A stretch of 64,000 bases of DNA, from NCBI GenBank assembly GCA_036971715.1, contig JAVHJL010000010.1, positions 620,001 to 684,000 on the forward strand, in the 5' to 3' direction. The notes beneath the pieces are model-generated. The model was not told the DNA's origin. It ran no database searches and saw nothing but the letters and a program-made list of their open reading frames with translations. The translations under genes and the position numbers were made by a program. This DNA comes from Arthrobotrys musiformis. Lineage: Eukaryota > Ascomycota > Orbiliomycetes > Orbiliales > Orbiliaceae. Positions 1 to 12,403 of the stretch are shown here, piece after piece. Numbering within the stretch: the first letter of the stretch is position 1; each line of letters opens with the position of its first letter.

Positions 1-1682
1 AAAGGTAAGCCATTCCATGTTGTGAGACGGTATCAGACTAAGTCGTAGGAAAGTTAGTATTTAAAACTCCCAGGGAAAGTAATTCGCTACTAACGTATTT
101 CAAGCCCCTCGCAAACCACCTTCTCGCGAGGGCAAAATCCTGTGGGACAGCTTCGCCCCTCAGATACATTCTCCCGAGGTATCCTGCCGCTTTCGCAGCA
201 ACGTCGATCACTGTGTCTGGTGGGTCCTTGACCTCCTTCCCATCCTTAGTCCACATTTTCTTCGCTAGCTGGAAATACAAATCCCGAGCCTTTCTGAGGT
301 CACGGGAGAGCCCTCTAGGGCCGTCGTAATATAGTTTTGCAAGTTGCTGGGTAGCCGCTAGGTCCCCCTTGTTGCTCAGCAGTAGGAGGTACTCGATGAT
401 GTCGTCAATCAGAGAAAGCGAGTTGTGGTCGTTCCTCTTCGATAACCGGCCGGTATGTCCAACGCTTGCACCAGTGCCATAGGTGCCACCAATCTCGTCG
501 ACAATTTTATGGTTGTTGCGTGGAAGGTAGTGACCTCCAGGGGGTCCAGAATGGTAGTAAACCATTGCTTTGTCGGCGACTCTCTTGTAGAAGAATGCAG
601 CTTCCTCGCAATTCCTGGGTGCGCCGATTCCAGCATGATAGCGGTAGGCTAGTGTCATTTCTGATCGAGCATCCCCCCCTAGTGCAGCAAATGTGTGATA
701 TAACAATGCCTATAAACCGGTCAGTACAATATTCTTCCCATAATCCACTATTCTTCCCATACCTTAGCTTGATCTTTCTGTATAATACCACCATATCCAG
801 TTGCATACATAAATCCAAGCATACTCTGAGCCGTGCTGTTCCCCGTAAGCGATGCCAGTTCCTTGTAGAAACCAAATGCCGTGGCGGTGTTCCTTGGATG
901 CGACCAGTTGCCATACTAGGGACACCATATTCGTTAATCCCACATCCCTCACAGCTACCAGCCCTCTTCCCCTCTTCGAGATAAAGCAACCTACAAAGTT
1001 CATTTCTGCCAACAAGTACATCGCATCCGGATTTTTCATCGACAAAGCCCTCATAAGTAAATGTACTGCATCCTGGAGCGTTTTGCTCATCTGTACCGGG
1101 GCGCTTCTACTCTCTCCATTTAGCGGCTCCTCCTGTGTCGGAACATTGGCGATAAACAAGAAGTCGAGGGCCTTCTGGAGCCAGTATAAACCCTGGTGGA
1201 TCCAATATGACGTCGAATCTTTGCGTCTCGAATGTGATAGGGGCGGACGGATGGTATTCAAAAGTTCCAGGGCCTCGGTGACATATTGTTGGGCTGAATA
1301 TATAAGGTAATACATCAGCTCATATCTCACACTATTTGCTGTGGATAAGCTGGTGCAGTAGACATACAGTCGGCTTCCTCATGTTGATCCTGATTATCAA
1401 CGCCACCTGTCGGTAATTCGCCATCCTTGACACCGAGGGGTACTTGAACGTCTCGATGTTCCTGACCATTATCCATTAATACCACCGATCATTCCAAAGC
1501 CTAGCCATTGACTCGCGAGTATGTCCATACCGGTACAGGTTCTATCGCGTGAGCGGCGATCGATAACGTGGAAAGGAATAAGACTATCCACGAGGGAACA
1601 AGATTAGCCACAAAATCCCATGAGCAAAAACAACGTGAATCCACTTACAGAAATAAAAACTATACGGCCGTTTTCTCGCCAT
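1..1682 (-). CDS. HRD3: SEL1L/Hrd3-like ERAD component, 3' end cut by window edge
   Basis: Hrd3/SEL1L is an ER-membrane glycoprotein that partners the Hrd1 ubiquitin ligase and recruits misfolded lumenal proteins in ER-associated degradation. Seven exons join in frame on the minus strand: 1682-1649, 1583-1531, 1461-1368, 1293-995, 915-763, 709-95 and 37-1 (continuing off the left edge). About 428 residues are present. The first exons give a basic start then a hydrophobic signal peptide (MARKRPYSFYFFLFLSTLS). Sel1-like repeats follow: 'YLLAEMNFYGNWSHPRN', 'AQSMLGFMYATGYGG', 'TQQLAKLYYDGPRG' and 'AGYLGRMYLRGEAVPQ'. These match the SEL1L order. The intron at 94-38 carries TACTAAC and restores 'ARGLKYSDTVSQHGMAYL', another Sel1 repeat. 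Family members are usually around 800 aa, so roughly the C-terminal half, including the membrane anchor, lies outside. Splice sites in the N-terminal part (the first four exons) are the least certain. Confidence 0.87.
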
Positions 1683-3428
1683 GTTTTTTTTTTCTACGGG
1701 TGAGCGTGGTCTAACGTTTCGTGGTGGCCGAAACCGTGCTTTTTATATCCCTCGAAACAAAGCCAGATCAGACCAGCTGTGTATTATAAGCCTCTGGCCG
1801 ATAGGCTACCGCCTTTGATTGGACATGAATTGGGCCGGAAAATCTACAGATGGGAGCGAAATAAATGTCGGACGACGGCTCTGAGATACGCGATCCAAAT
1901 TCCGGAGTAGCCGGCCAAGGGCGAAGTAGCGATGGTAGTTGGTGTTAGTAATTAAAATAATGCCGCTGGAGTCTCTTGCGGGATGAAATGAAGACGACAC
2001 AGTAGCTACAAATAAAGGTGGTTAAAGTCAGACCAAATCAATGGATGACGTCCGTTCCCTGACTACCGAGCAACACATTTCCGCCAACAGTAACGACAGA
2101 GCACCAAGACCCGTAGTCATAACAAGGCCCTAATTTAGTGCTGTTGGTCGGTTCGATGAAGCCAGACTCAAAGGTGCTTATGGAATGCGCATGTCGTTGC
2201 ATGTTGGCGGCTTTTGGAAAGTTATTCATTCTCTGGTGTTATTTGACTACTTAAAAACTACTACTTGGTATAGGCTATGTTTATGCTAGATGATATCCTA
2301 CAATTAGGGAATAAAAAGGCAACGAAGACATATATGACTTTCTGGGAGAGGTGGAATGGGTGCGGTGCGGGTACGGGACGGGGCGGGACAAGGGGGAAAG
2401 CAGCAGACTGGTTTCCATGCTATAAGTAAAATAAAACTAGACAATACAAACTACGAAAGGGAAGTAAGCGTTTAAAAACTAATACTAAGCAGAAGGACGA
2501 GAAAAATGAAAGGTAACGAAAAGGGGTTGCGAAATAGAAAAAAACGATCCGGAATTAGAATGATTTTGGGTCCTAAAGCGGAGGGGTTATAGATAGATCC
2601 GAAAGGTCAGGAACGTGCCGATAACATGGGTAAAGTGATGATGGTACACCACGCACGCTAGCATTTGTATAAAAAAGGAAAGGGAGGAAATAATGATAAT
2701 AAAAAAGGAAATAAAAGGGAAGATGGGATGAGGGAAACAAAAGTCAAGTCGACTTTGGGAGGGAAACCACAGGTTTGAAACTACCGATCAGCAGAAGCTC
2801 ACGGATCGAAGCGTAAATCCAAAAATGACGACCGAAAAAAGCAGCGGCGCGCAGGCTCGAAGATCGCATGCGAAACAGGATGCTCTAAGTATCGCACCGA
2901 GTCCCCTACTCGCGGCCAAGTGTACAGTTGAGGATGGATGTTGAAATTTTGAAACAAAGGAAATAAAAATGATAGAAGTGCTTTGGAAAGCGGATTTTGC
3001 CTGGCACCAGGCGGCGAGATGGAAGACGCTGTAGCGACGCCGGGGGTTATTGGAAACAAAGGAAATTGAAAGTTTTACAAAAGAGTCCATAATAAAACAA
3101 AAACAGAAAGGGGAAAGGTTAGTCGAAGGCAACGCGAGTTTCTTGCTCTATGGAAACAATCATTAATCTATGAGACGCCGGTTCCGGTGTAGTAAGAAAC
3201 GATGTTCCATAAATACAATCCGTTGCAATATTCGGGTAGGAAAACCGTGGGGTGCCCGGGGGGGTTCAGATGACTAGACGTTGCATGTGAAGGGCGTTAA
3301 AAAAGTATCTGTACAGAAATTCGAAGATGGCTGGTGCTAGTGAAACACGGAATTTGTAAAGCAAGAAGGCTTAGATCATGATCGTCCAAAAGGTGTATAA
3401 TCGGACTACAGCCGAAATATGCGGAAGA
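1683..3428. other. Intergenic: HRD3 upstream region and PSR 3' side
   Basis: This 1.7 kb lies between the HRD3 start and the stop of the phosphatase gene, both on the minus strand. It should hold the HRD3 promoter and the phosphatase 3' UTR. Open frames here are short, overlap on both strands and show no domain. The part near 2400-2760 is purine-rich (many GGGA/AAAG runs). I see no RNA gene or repeat. Confidence 0.6.
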
Positions 3429-5158
3429 TTATAGAGAGACATCTAGAACGAGACTAACATCTCGAACTTGACTCGTGGCCAGATCCTCGAGGACGGGGAT
3501 AAGGTCCAGCAGTTCGTTATCATGGGCGTCAGAGAACCAGCTGCTTACGGGAAGAGCGTGCTGTGGGTGAAAGATGTAGGAGGTGGGGGAGTTGTCAATG
3601 ATGATGGTGTCCTTCAAGTCACGTCCGAGTTGAGAAAGATCCTATGATTTATTAGTGAATGATTCCAGGGTTCGGAAGGGCCATTTGATCACGTACTTTG
3701 ACATAGTTGCCTTGATGGTTGTAGCAACTATCTCGGAACAGACGATGGTGGACGACGGAGTGGATGTCGAGTTGATCCAGAAGCGGGTCTCCATACTAAA
3801 CAACAAGACGGATTAGTATGAGGAATTGATTAATTGCCCAGCTCCATGCCCTTAAAATCTTACCTTAGAGACAGATGCGGTGAAGACAACGACCTCATAG
3901 AGTTCTCCAACCCTCTTCATGAATTGATCCACACCAGGCCGTTTTATGACATAGATGTTGTGATAAGATCCTTCAATTTCGACGGGTATAGTGAAATCTG
4001 GTTGTTGAAGCAGTTGCTATAAGAGAAAATTAGCATCACGTGAACACACGGAATTGAAGATCTATTTGAATGTACCCTAAAGCTGCTGTGTACCAACGTC
4101 TCGTCCAAATCTAGTACGAGACATTTCTTGCCAGTATGTTCTGGGGCGATTGGTGGAAGCAACCACTTTGATTTTTGATCCTCGCTCGGTAGCATTTCAG
4201 GAGGAACAGGGACAGGGACCATGCCCACATCCGCGGCTCCGGAGTCCTGGTTCAGCGAATCGGCATCTGAGTCGTCTGTGTCAATTGGCGTCGTTGGTCG
4301 GACGCTAGATGTTGACTTTCGCTTGTCATCGCTCGGTATCGAAGTAGTTACTGGCGGTAGGATGGTTTCGTCAGATTTTCCCTCATCTGGGTGTGGAGTT
4401 GGTGGAGTATGTGTAACAGAAGGGCCGCTGGTGTATTCCGGTTCAGCGGTAGTTGTTGATGTTCCCTGGGTCTGTTGTTCCTGTATTATCGCTGGGGGGA
4501 GGAGGTTATTCTCGGGTGCCTCAGGTGCTGGAGGAGGTGGGGTTGTCGGCATTTCCGGAGCTCGGGGAAATTTGGCTTCGCCATTAGTAGACTCGGTGGA
4601 GGACTTAGCCAGTGGAGGTTCTTCAGCCTCCTTTGACGGTAAAGGAGCCGTCTCTGGCGCCGATGGTGTCTCTTCGACAGGAATGGGGACCTTTTCGTTA
4701 AGTTTTGTCTCTTCTTCTTCCTTTGGCGGTGGAATTCCGGCTTGTTCTTGATCCTTGGGCCTTCCAGCGGTAGCCTCGGCTGGCACTCTCGCCTTATCTC
4801 GGGGTTCGGTGCGCGGTCTGTCTGCCTTTCTCGCGTTCTCGTCGACACCTCCTGCATATGAATCCGGCGCCCGGCAGCATCCTAGCAAAGAACTGAAGAA
4901 TTTCGAGGCTCCACTCTGTTTCGGCTTCTGGCTGGACCTGATGCTCGCTCCGTCGCCCCTTCTTCTTCGCTTAGAACCCTTTGCGGCCTCGTTCTCTTCC
5001 ACCAGACTAGCATTATTGGCAGTCGTAGCTGTAGACGTCAGAGATGAGTGTTGATTCTTTGAATTTGGACGAGAAGGAGAAAGTAAAGAATCCTGGGGTT
5101 TTGAAGACGAGGAATCGGCGAGAGGCATACCCGAATCTGTGGGTTGAGCTTGTGACAT
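3429..5158 (-). CDS. Psr1/2-type FCP1/SCP-family phosphatase
   Basis: HAD-superfamily Ser/Thr phosphatase of the small CTD-phosphatase group. Yeast Psr1/Psr2 are plasma-membrane members acting in the salt-stress and general stress response. Four exons join in phase 0: 5158-4076, 4016-3864, 3795-3697 and 3641-3429, giving 515 aa. The N-terminal ~330 residues are Pro/Ser/Thr/Glu-rich and look disordered. A basic patch (KRRRRGD, ~63-69) precedes FFSSLLGCCRAPDS, with Cys94-Cys95 a possible acylation site; in Psr1 a terminal Cys pair does this, so here it is an inference. The catalytic domain starts at KCLVLDLDETLVHSSF, with DxDE nucleophile Asp350 and Asp352. It continues through 'GSYHNIYVIKRPGVDQFM', 'YEVVVFTAS', 'HHRLFRDSCYNHQGNYVKD' and 'DTIIIDNSPTSYIFH' to a short C-terminus. 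The exon 1 to 2 intron uses GTACAT and ends CTTATAG. Nem1-type phosphatases are excluded by the lack of N-terminal membrane helices. Confidence 0.93.
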
Positions 5159-6120
5159 CTTTGCGACTTATGTGTTTCTTTCTTCCTTTCTAACTTTTGC
5201 AGGGAATGAGTCTTCAAGTTCCTGCGAACACCACGTGCAAATTTGTGCCCTTTAAGGAGCGAGGATTCCCGTATTAAGGGGATTCTAGGGTCTAACCGTT
5301 AGCGATTTGTCGCAATTCATAAAAATGGCTTTGGCAGGTAGTCAAAGCGCATCCGGAAATGGGATGGGTGAAAACCCGTACGCACCTCCGCAACCCCGTC
5401 CGATTAGGGGATGATTAAGGATGAGATGGCCGGGGATATCGTTGCGAACGATGTGGTTCGAGTCGCAGGCCCTGCAAGTCGCGTCTAGATATCTCCAATT
5501 CTTTATCTGAAGAAATTGCCTAGGAGGCTATGCGATTTAGGGAGAAAAGAAAGAAAAGAAAAAGAAGGGGGAAAGATCTGTAAAGGGAGTATCACGATGG
5601 TTTGCTGTTAGTTAGAATGCTCTTTCATGTTTTAAAACTCACGCATGCGGCGGCAATGAGAAATCAACACTCTCGAGATTGAACGGAGTCAAACACGAGC
5701 CAAACGACGGAACCAAACCAGGCGAACCTGTTCGGTCCGAAGCCTTCCTCCACTGCGAACACGTTGAGGTTCGAATTGCAGATGAGAGACGATCGGTAAG
5801 GAGAACAAAGCGTGGTCCGCGATGCGGTTGCACAAAACGTTTCGTCCGGTTTTTTCTTTCCTCCCCAGATGGCACCGGTGGATGTGGGTGGGAATCGAAA
5901 AGGGAAAGGGAGATAATTCCCTCTAGTGAGAGGACGGGACAAGGCAACAAACGGACGGGCGAACGTACAGTGTAAGTGTGTTTTTTCCTCCAGGCCTGAC
6001 TGATATTCCACCTAAGTTCTTGTCGGTGTGCAAACGATGGGACTATTTCCGATATCGGGAGATAAGAATGTCGCGGCAGGCGGTAGTCGATGGGAGAGAG
6101 GGAAGGGAATGAGAGGTTGG

Positions 6121-6180
6121 TGGTGATGATGTTGGCGATGATGTTGGTGATGATGATGGATGGAGGTTGATGGAGATGAA
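6121..6180. repeat. TGATGA/TGGTGA microsatellite-like tract
   Basis: Imperfect tandem TGATGA, TGGTGA and TTGGCGA units run through this segment and produce the His-rich and Ile/Thr-rich spurious frames on the other strand. Confidence 0.75.
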
Positions 6181-6306
6181 GAAGAGATGGAAGTGGAAGT
6201 GGAAGTATCGGACCGCCGTGGAACTGTTGCGGAAAATGCCAAAAGCTGAGAGTTGGAACCAAAAGCGTAGGTGGGAAAATGTAAGTATGAGAACACCACA
6301 CCGCAG

Positions 6307-6386
6307 AAATAAAATAAAAATAAAATAAAAATAAAAATAAGATAAATAAAAATAAGATAAAACAAAAAATAAAAATACGAAATCGA
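6307..6386. repeat. AAATA/AAAATA simple-sequence tract
   Basis: A-rich tract of interrupted AAATA and AAAATA units (AATAAAAATAAAATAAAAAT type) about 80 bases long. It has no coding meaning and is a likely site of replication slippage. Confidence 0.8.
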
Positions 6387-7120
6387 AAAGAAAGAAGGAA
6401 AGATAAAAGAGTGTGTAAGTAGATTCAAAAGAAGGACTGGAGAAAAGAAATGAGGATGGGAGACTGGTGATAGTAGTAACAGGTGTAGTAGTCAGCAGTA
6501 AATTACGAGAGATGGACAATATCCGGCCTGTAAATCAACTCTGTGATTGAATCGATTCTAGGTACCTCACCTCCAACTAACTTATTTGCTGACTGGCTAC
6601 GGTGCTGCTTACTTACTCTACTCCCTGCGAGGTCGGATGAACGAAATCGAAATAAAAATAAAAATAAAGAAGATACACGAATGCAAGTGGAAGAACAAAA
6701 AGATACTTTTGATTTTACCGGCGGCGGTGGTAGTGGGGGGTAGGAAATTAGAAGCCAACCGCGAAACGACCCAAGAAACAGAACCAAGAGCAACAGCAAC
6801 AGCAATAATAACGGGAGACGGTGGAGATGTCAAAGGGAGGAGGGAAAACAGGAGGAAGGAGAGTGGAAAGGGAAAAAAAGGGAAAGGGAAAGGGAAAGGG
6901 AAGAATGGGAGATGAACTGGACCGGGGGGCAGATGGGGGAAGAGGAGATGAGCGCGGACGATGAGGATGAGAAACCAGAATCACGTTGACTGCACTGCAG
7001 AACGAACAGAAAGGCCGCGGGAAATGAGGATGAACAGGAAAAAAACAAGAGGCACTCTCCCTTCCTCTATCTCTCTCTCACAATCTCTCGTCTCGCTCGC
7101 ACTCTCGCGCTCTCTTGCAC

Positions 7121-7170
7121 AATCAATCAATTAATCAACCAATTAATCAATCAATCAAATTCAATCAAAG
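7121..7170. repeat. AATCAATC tandem tract
   Basis: Successive AATC/AATTAATC units follow directly after a CT-rich tract (about 7062-7115). The same AATCAATCAAT unit recurs near 7434-7445. Confidence 0.8.
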
Positions 7171-10100
7171 ACAATAACTAATGAGATTGTTGTGAGCCAG
7201 ACCTGTTCGAGGAGAACCGTTTTCTGAGGGCACAGGCAGAGGCAGAAGACGAAGGAAATTAAGGGTGGCCTAGGCGTGTCGCTTATTTGCCCTCAGGACT
7301 TTCCTTCTGGCTGGTTGGCTGGACACCCCGGATTCTCTCAATAGTATACTAAACCCAGCAAGCACAAAAGCAGGCCGGGCCTCAGTCTTACTGCGTGTGT
7401 ACTAACCAGTCCGCTGTTTGTCGAAGGATATTCGCAATCAATCAATGCTAACGATGGGCTGCCGAACTAATTGCGCCGGGCATTCCAAAAGGCAAACATC
7501 AAACGACGGTGGGTGACGACGGTGGTAATCAAGGCGAGGGTGGTGGTGATTGATGGTGACGGTGATGGCGACGATGCATTTGAGGGGAGTAGGGGAAAAG
7601 AAAGAAAAGAAATTTTTCTGCTATCTCACTTACCAGACTATCAGCGACAGTGATGAGAAATGCCAAAGCGACAGGTTGCAGCAGCGGCGGCGGCCAGCGA
7701 GGCACTGGTATTGGTCCTTTTCAATCCTTCCCTCGCAGTAGCGCAAAAAAAGATAGTAATATGCAATCCTGTCCGACTCGACACAAACGGTATCCTGCGA
7801 GGCTCTGTTGGAATCGCCCGACGACACGCCTCGCCTTCCAAAAAAAACTTCGAGTTTCGAATTCTTCTCTTTTTGTTCTTTGACCGATTGATATCGTGGG
7901 AAAAGAAGGATTCTCAGCCTCGATAGATATCGGTGTGCACAATGCAATCCTTGACTAAAGTTTTCCCTGGCGGTTAATAATTATCCAGAATTGCCGTAAC
8001 CTCAATGCGACAAATTCTTGGGAAATTCGACTGACAAAGAAAACAAAAAAACGTGGAAGCAAAAGTCAAGAGAAATTGAATGCTTGGACAGGTGAACCCA
8101 AGCGAAATAAGGTTGGGTAGAGGGGGACCCGTGGTCTGTGATACTGCACGGCATGGGGCTACATACGATCCTTAAATTGGCTCCAAGGATAAGTTACCCG
8201 CTACCTTGCATCTTTTGGTGGGCCAGAAGACGATGGAAGAAACGTTCAGACTTACACTTTACATAAAGCCACGGGTTTTCGAACCAAACGCACGGGATCT
8301 TTTTCTCTCTCAAGATTTGACTTGACTTGTCTTGTCTTTCAAAGCCAGGCCGCTCGGGTCGGTCGCCTGAGGTTTGACGTGGACGGAAGATACGGTTGTT
8401 AACTTTTTTAAACTAGTGGCTGTTATATTTGTTTTATGTACCGATATTGTACTCCGAATGTACAGGTACATTTGACCATTTACCATCGAGATTTGATGAA
8501 ACAAATATTCAAATTTCAGGGAAACATTTAAAATCGATCTGTCGTCCGAGTGCCTCTTATAACTAAATTATAGATTATAGTGAACCCGTTCACCCACTCA
8601 GAAATTGACCATGACATGGGGGGGATAATAAACTGTCATACTGCTAACAGTATCTAAAGCCATGCCAGATGCATATCGATGATCGCAAGTGCATTCCCCT
8701 TTAGCGGCCTCATTGCCATAAACAATCTTTCGAACCCAGTGCCCCTGGTGTCGCAATCGACCAAAAGCCCAGGAACCCCAAAATGGGTCCCAATATTTTC
8801 TACAGCACATTCACTTTTCCCCTTTCCCTTTTTTATGATCAGCTGGCGCCTGTCATACATATAAACCACAAAGTTCGCCGCCATCATGCATATACGCACA
8901 TCCAGAGAAGAAAATAATAAAAAAATCCCCAGACTCTATCCCGACCGGCACAAAGAAAAAGAAGAATAAAACCATCGACAGCCTCACTTTTTATCCTAAT
9001 TTTTAGTCTGGGCTGCCACACCAACTCCACAGTTTCCCAAATTTCACTACCGCTTCCCAAGATCGACCCCTGTCGGACCTCTCCACCTTTATCCAAAGAG
9101 GGATTGAGCGGACACCCCAAGACAAACATTCCACTCCCAGCAAGCCACAATATGCAATCCTCCCCAAAGGACACCCCTTGTCCAACGGGCTTGACTGCCG
9201 TACTGCCCTTTCGCCGACCCCACTTTCCAACCATCGACCAGTAGTTAACGCCCAAAATTGGGAAAGCACGTTCTTTATTGCTCCACCCGCCACACCTGCT
9301 AGCCGCCCAGCGGGATGATCCAAGTGGTATCCTCAAAGTACCAATCATGTACTCTCGTTTCTCCCTGGGAAATCCTTGGACTTACAGCTGCACTGCGAGG
9401 AAAAAGGAAACAACCATGTCGAACATCCTCGACTTTTTTTTGATAGATGAATAGTCGCTTTTGTCCCCTTATATGGTAGGTAATACGGCCGACCAACAGG
9501 CTGAAGGATTTATGTCTTCGTACGTAGATTGTGTGCCATAGCCCTGTGCTACTAGATACTTTACTCTCCGTTGCTACCTACAGCTACAACATCGGGATAG
9601 ACACAGAAAAACCAAAGAAAACGGCTGGGAAAAAAAGAAGGAGAGAGAAGGCTTTCCATATTCCGTAGGAGACAAAAAAAGAGATCTGGACGGAATGGAG
9701 AACCGATCCCAAGAAGACTTACGTATGTTTCCCACCAAGGCCACCCTTCCAAGCCGAAAAAGAAAGTGGGGAAGCGGGTAGATAGATACTCAGATAGTAG
9801 ATGTCTACCAACCCTCGTCGACCGGCCCGGCCAGCTTTTCCCAGTCGTCGCTAGCTGTGTGGGGAAAAGGGAAACGAAATCTACATAACTGTATCTTGCA
9901 GATCTGAACACCCACACCACAAACCCAAGAAACTCAAAAGTTTAATCGGATTTCTGGGGTTACTTGCGCTCGTGTCTTTCCTTCTTTCTCCCTCAGAAAA
10001 AAAAACATATCACATCCATTTTACCGAATCGTCTGGGGCCCATCACTCTTTGACGTAAATTATTTGAGATGGACACTACAATTTCTGGGGGAGGGGCTTT

Positions 10101-10685
10101 GCTTCGTATCCTCGAAAATATCCTGCAGCACAATGTTGTCAAATTCTTAGCTAAGACTTGGCCCTCTTTGCAGCTTTGAATTTCCCCCGGACCTATCCCT
10201 CTCCTCGATATTGTCGATTACGGGTGAACGGCGAAAGAAAAGATGCCAGTGACGGAAGACAAAAGGGACTGTCCTCCTTCCAAGTTTTTAAAGCCTATTG
10301 TGACATTTGACACACCGCCAAAGAGTAATCAAGATTGGTTCGCTTCCAGTGTAAAGGACCAGTGAAATGGATCATCCTAATATGTAGCTCCAAAAATACG
10401 GCTGTGAACTAATGCATTACTTGCATGATAATCTATCAGCTGAAGACTAGTCATTGGTATCCATCCATTGGTGCAAATATGAGGGGCAAGATAGAAGATG
10501 ATAAAGGTGCAAAAAAATGATCCCGGAAAACTTTTGGTAAAGCCTCGATGTTGATTTGATGTGTTGAATTTCGACGGGATGTTCTTGCCAAAAGGCTAGG
10601 TGCACCGCCATAATCAAATACCCGCCTTGGGTTATTTTCAGGTTTCCTTATTTCATGGAAAGGTGCAAGTTTCCTGCTTCTGTCC

Positions 10686-10714
10686 AAAAAAAAAAAAAAA
10701 AAAAAAAAAAAAAA
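10686..10714. repeat. Poly(A) homopolymer, about 29 A
   Basis: An uninterrupted A run of about 29 bases. The length is likely to be polymorphic or to carry sequencing error. No retroposed gene precedes it: the upstream 200 bases show no coding frame and no target-site duplication was seen. Confidence 0.85.
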
Positions 10715-11950
10715 CGAGGCGTCCCCAATATATTTTTTGGCCAGCGCCGTGGGGGAAAACTTTTGTGATGAGCAGACTGGAAAACTATTTTGTGTTGTGC
10801 AAAATGCAAGACAGTGTCAAAAGTATCTCGATCGTAGTCTCGAGGCCAGTTCCGTTATACATGTATCCTCAAAACCCTCAGTTTAACATCGACCATTTAT
10901 CACACACACAAAAACAAGCCTTTGATATTCCGAGGCTTTAATTTTTCCGAGGTCCAATGCCGAGGAGAGGGAAAAAAAAAATTCCCGCGAAATCAGACTT
11001 ATCTATCTCCCAATTTCAGAGAGAGTCCAAGTTATCGTCCTCTCTCCTCTCTTCCCTCGGCCTTGTTCCGGGACTAGTTTGCGTCGAGAGCAAGAAAGAA
11101 AGAAAGAAAAAAAAATTGCAGAAAAATTTCCGTGACGATAACAAGGGTCCGGATCTCCGGCATCTAGCGTGATTGCCCGAACTGTACCCCATATTGTCCT
11201 GCGTATGCTTATGGCGCTATCAGAAGACAAATTTTCGACTTAACTCTCTACTAGATTCAACGCAGGGAAAAAAAATAAAGCCTGTCGAGGGCGAGAACAC
11301 GGATCGACTCTGTTTCTAGTGAAAAGGAAATATACCATGCTCGTCGTCGCCGTCTAGAAGACGGGAAATATTTGGATGTTTGCGGAATTTCGAATATTTC
11401 TAGATTTACGAAGGTATGTATGATTTCTTAGAAAGAATGGAAAAAATATCAATTTGAGTGCCTCTCGAACTAAGCTAAAAACTAACTAATCCAAGAACAT
11501 GATATTTTTTGTATCGTCCCATTTTCTGTTCATAAAAAAAAAAAAAAAAAGAATATGGATAATGAAGAAATTCTGCTTTTCCTCGCCGGTATCTATCAAA
11601 ACATTTACAGTCCCAGTCCCTCCAAGGATATCACATTTGCAAAAAATCATAAGCTAGCTAGATAAAAGAAAGAACTCCACCAAAGCGCTGTCATGGTCCG
11701 CCGTAACGTAAAAGGACTATGCGAAAGAGTAAAAAAACAACCGTAAAAGTACAATAAGAGTAGCCTCCTCGTGAACTCCACAATGAAAGAAGAGTTTTGA
11801 AAGAATATTTTTTTGGTCATGAACAAATAGAGCGACCGCGGTATTAAGAGAGTAGGGAAAGATGGTGATCGGGAAACGCCAGTTGGTAAGATGGTTATGA
11901 GATTAAAAGACGTAAGAAACAACAGCTTTGCTCAAAGAATGCGAAGCAGT

Positions 11951-12403
11951 TTACTCCTCAACGGCATAGCCATCGCAACCCTCATCACCACCCCAGTGAA
12001 CTGGACCAAGCTTGAGGAATCTGAGTCGGCGGCCCTCGCTGCTGGTGGAGCTGACGCTGGTGCTTCGTCGGGTCTTGAGGGCCATTGGCTCAACTGGGAC
12101 GAGGTCTGCGGATGGACCAAGCTCTGGAGAGGTGGCGATTGCTTCCTCGTTGTCCTTGCTGTAGGTGATAACTGTGGCCCGTTGTGGCCTTGGGGCAGAT
12201 GGGTAGGACTCAGAAGTAACTGGAGCCAGAACCAAGAAGTTGGATGGTCGACGCTGTCTCAAGAACCATGGAGCAACAGAAGGTTCTTCGGTGAGGGCAA
12301 GGAAGGTTGATTCCCGACGGACCATGGTTGCGTGGTGAGAGAGAGCCGAGTGAGGAGTGTGGATTGGCTCGGATTGAGTTGGGACGAGAGTTTGGAATTG
12401 CAT
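11951..12403 (-). CDS. Small conserved-looking fungal protein, function unknown
   Basis: Single-exon frame of 150 aa. The C-terminal half has an Arg/Ser-rich stretch (KTRRSTSVSSTSSEGRR) followed by a hydrophobic/aromatic box RFLKLGPVHWGGDE and an acidic tail ending AVEE. I associate this Ser-rich plus 'FLKLGPVHWG' ending with short uncharacterised proteins of filamentous ascomycetes, but could not check it. A second in-frame Met at residue 27 (12325, context AACCATGG) would give a 124-aa protein starting MVRRESTFLALTEEPS. Its Kozak context is better than that of the first ATG. There is no signal peptide, membrane segment or known domain. The complementary frame (11891-12310, plus) is open but looks like a shadow. 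The gene sits alone, with 6.8 kb of non-coding DNA on its 3' side and 13 kb on its 5' side. Confidence 0.62.
   Translation of the reverse strand: MQFQTLVPTQSEPIHTPHSALSHHATMVRRESTFLALTEEPSVAPWFLRQRRPSNFLVLAPVTSESYPSAPRPQRATVITYSKDNEEAIATSPELGPSADLVPVEPMALKTRRSTSVSSTSSEGRRLRFLKLGPVHWGGDEGCDGYAVEE

Larger units (their letters stand above)
5159..11950. other. 6.8-kb interval without a supportable gene
   Basis: This stretch lies upstream of the phosphatase gene and downstream of the 150-aa gene at 11951. Open frames are under 225 codons. The longer ones translate simple sequence (Ser/Pro/Phe or Lys/Glu runs from CT- or GA-rich tracts) and have no recognisable motif. Low-complexity blocks are dense at 5520-7170. 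Long leaders or non-coding transcripts are possible; nothing in the sequence proves them. A 29-codon frame starting at 5324 in good context is too short to call. Confidence 0.55.

Noticed and set aside
764..1330. A 188-codon minus-strand frame as a separate gene
   Set aside because: It is one exon of HRD3 plus read-through of flanking introns.
4221..4751. 176-codon plus-strand frame
   Set aside because: Mirror of the repetitive Pro/Glu-rich phosphatase N-terminus on the opposite strand.
6012..6519. Long Phe/Leu/Tyr-rich minus-strand frames
   Set aside because: Translations of the AAATA and TGATGA simple repeats.
9003..9348. Overlapping 106- and 154-codon minus frames
   Set aside because: No domain and unusual Trp/Gly-rich composition; likely chance.
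10600..10720. Poly(A) run as a processed retrogene tail
   Set aside because: No coding sequence precedes it on either strand.
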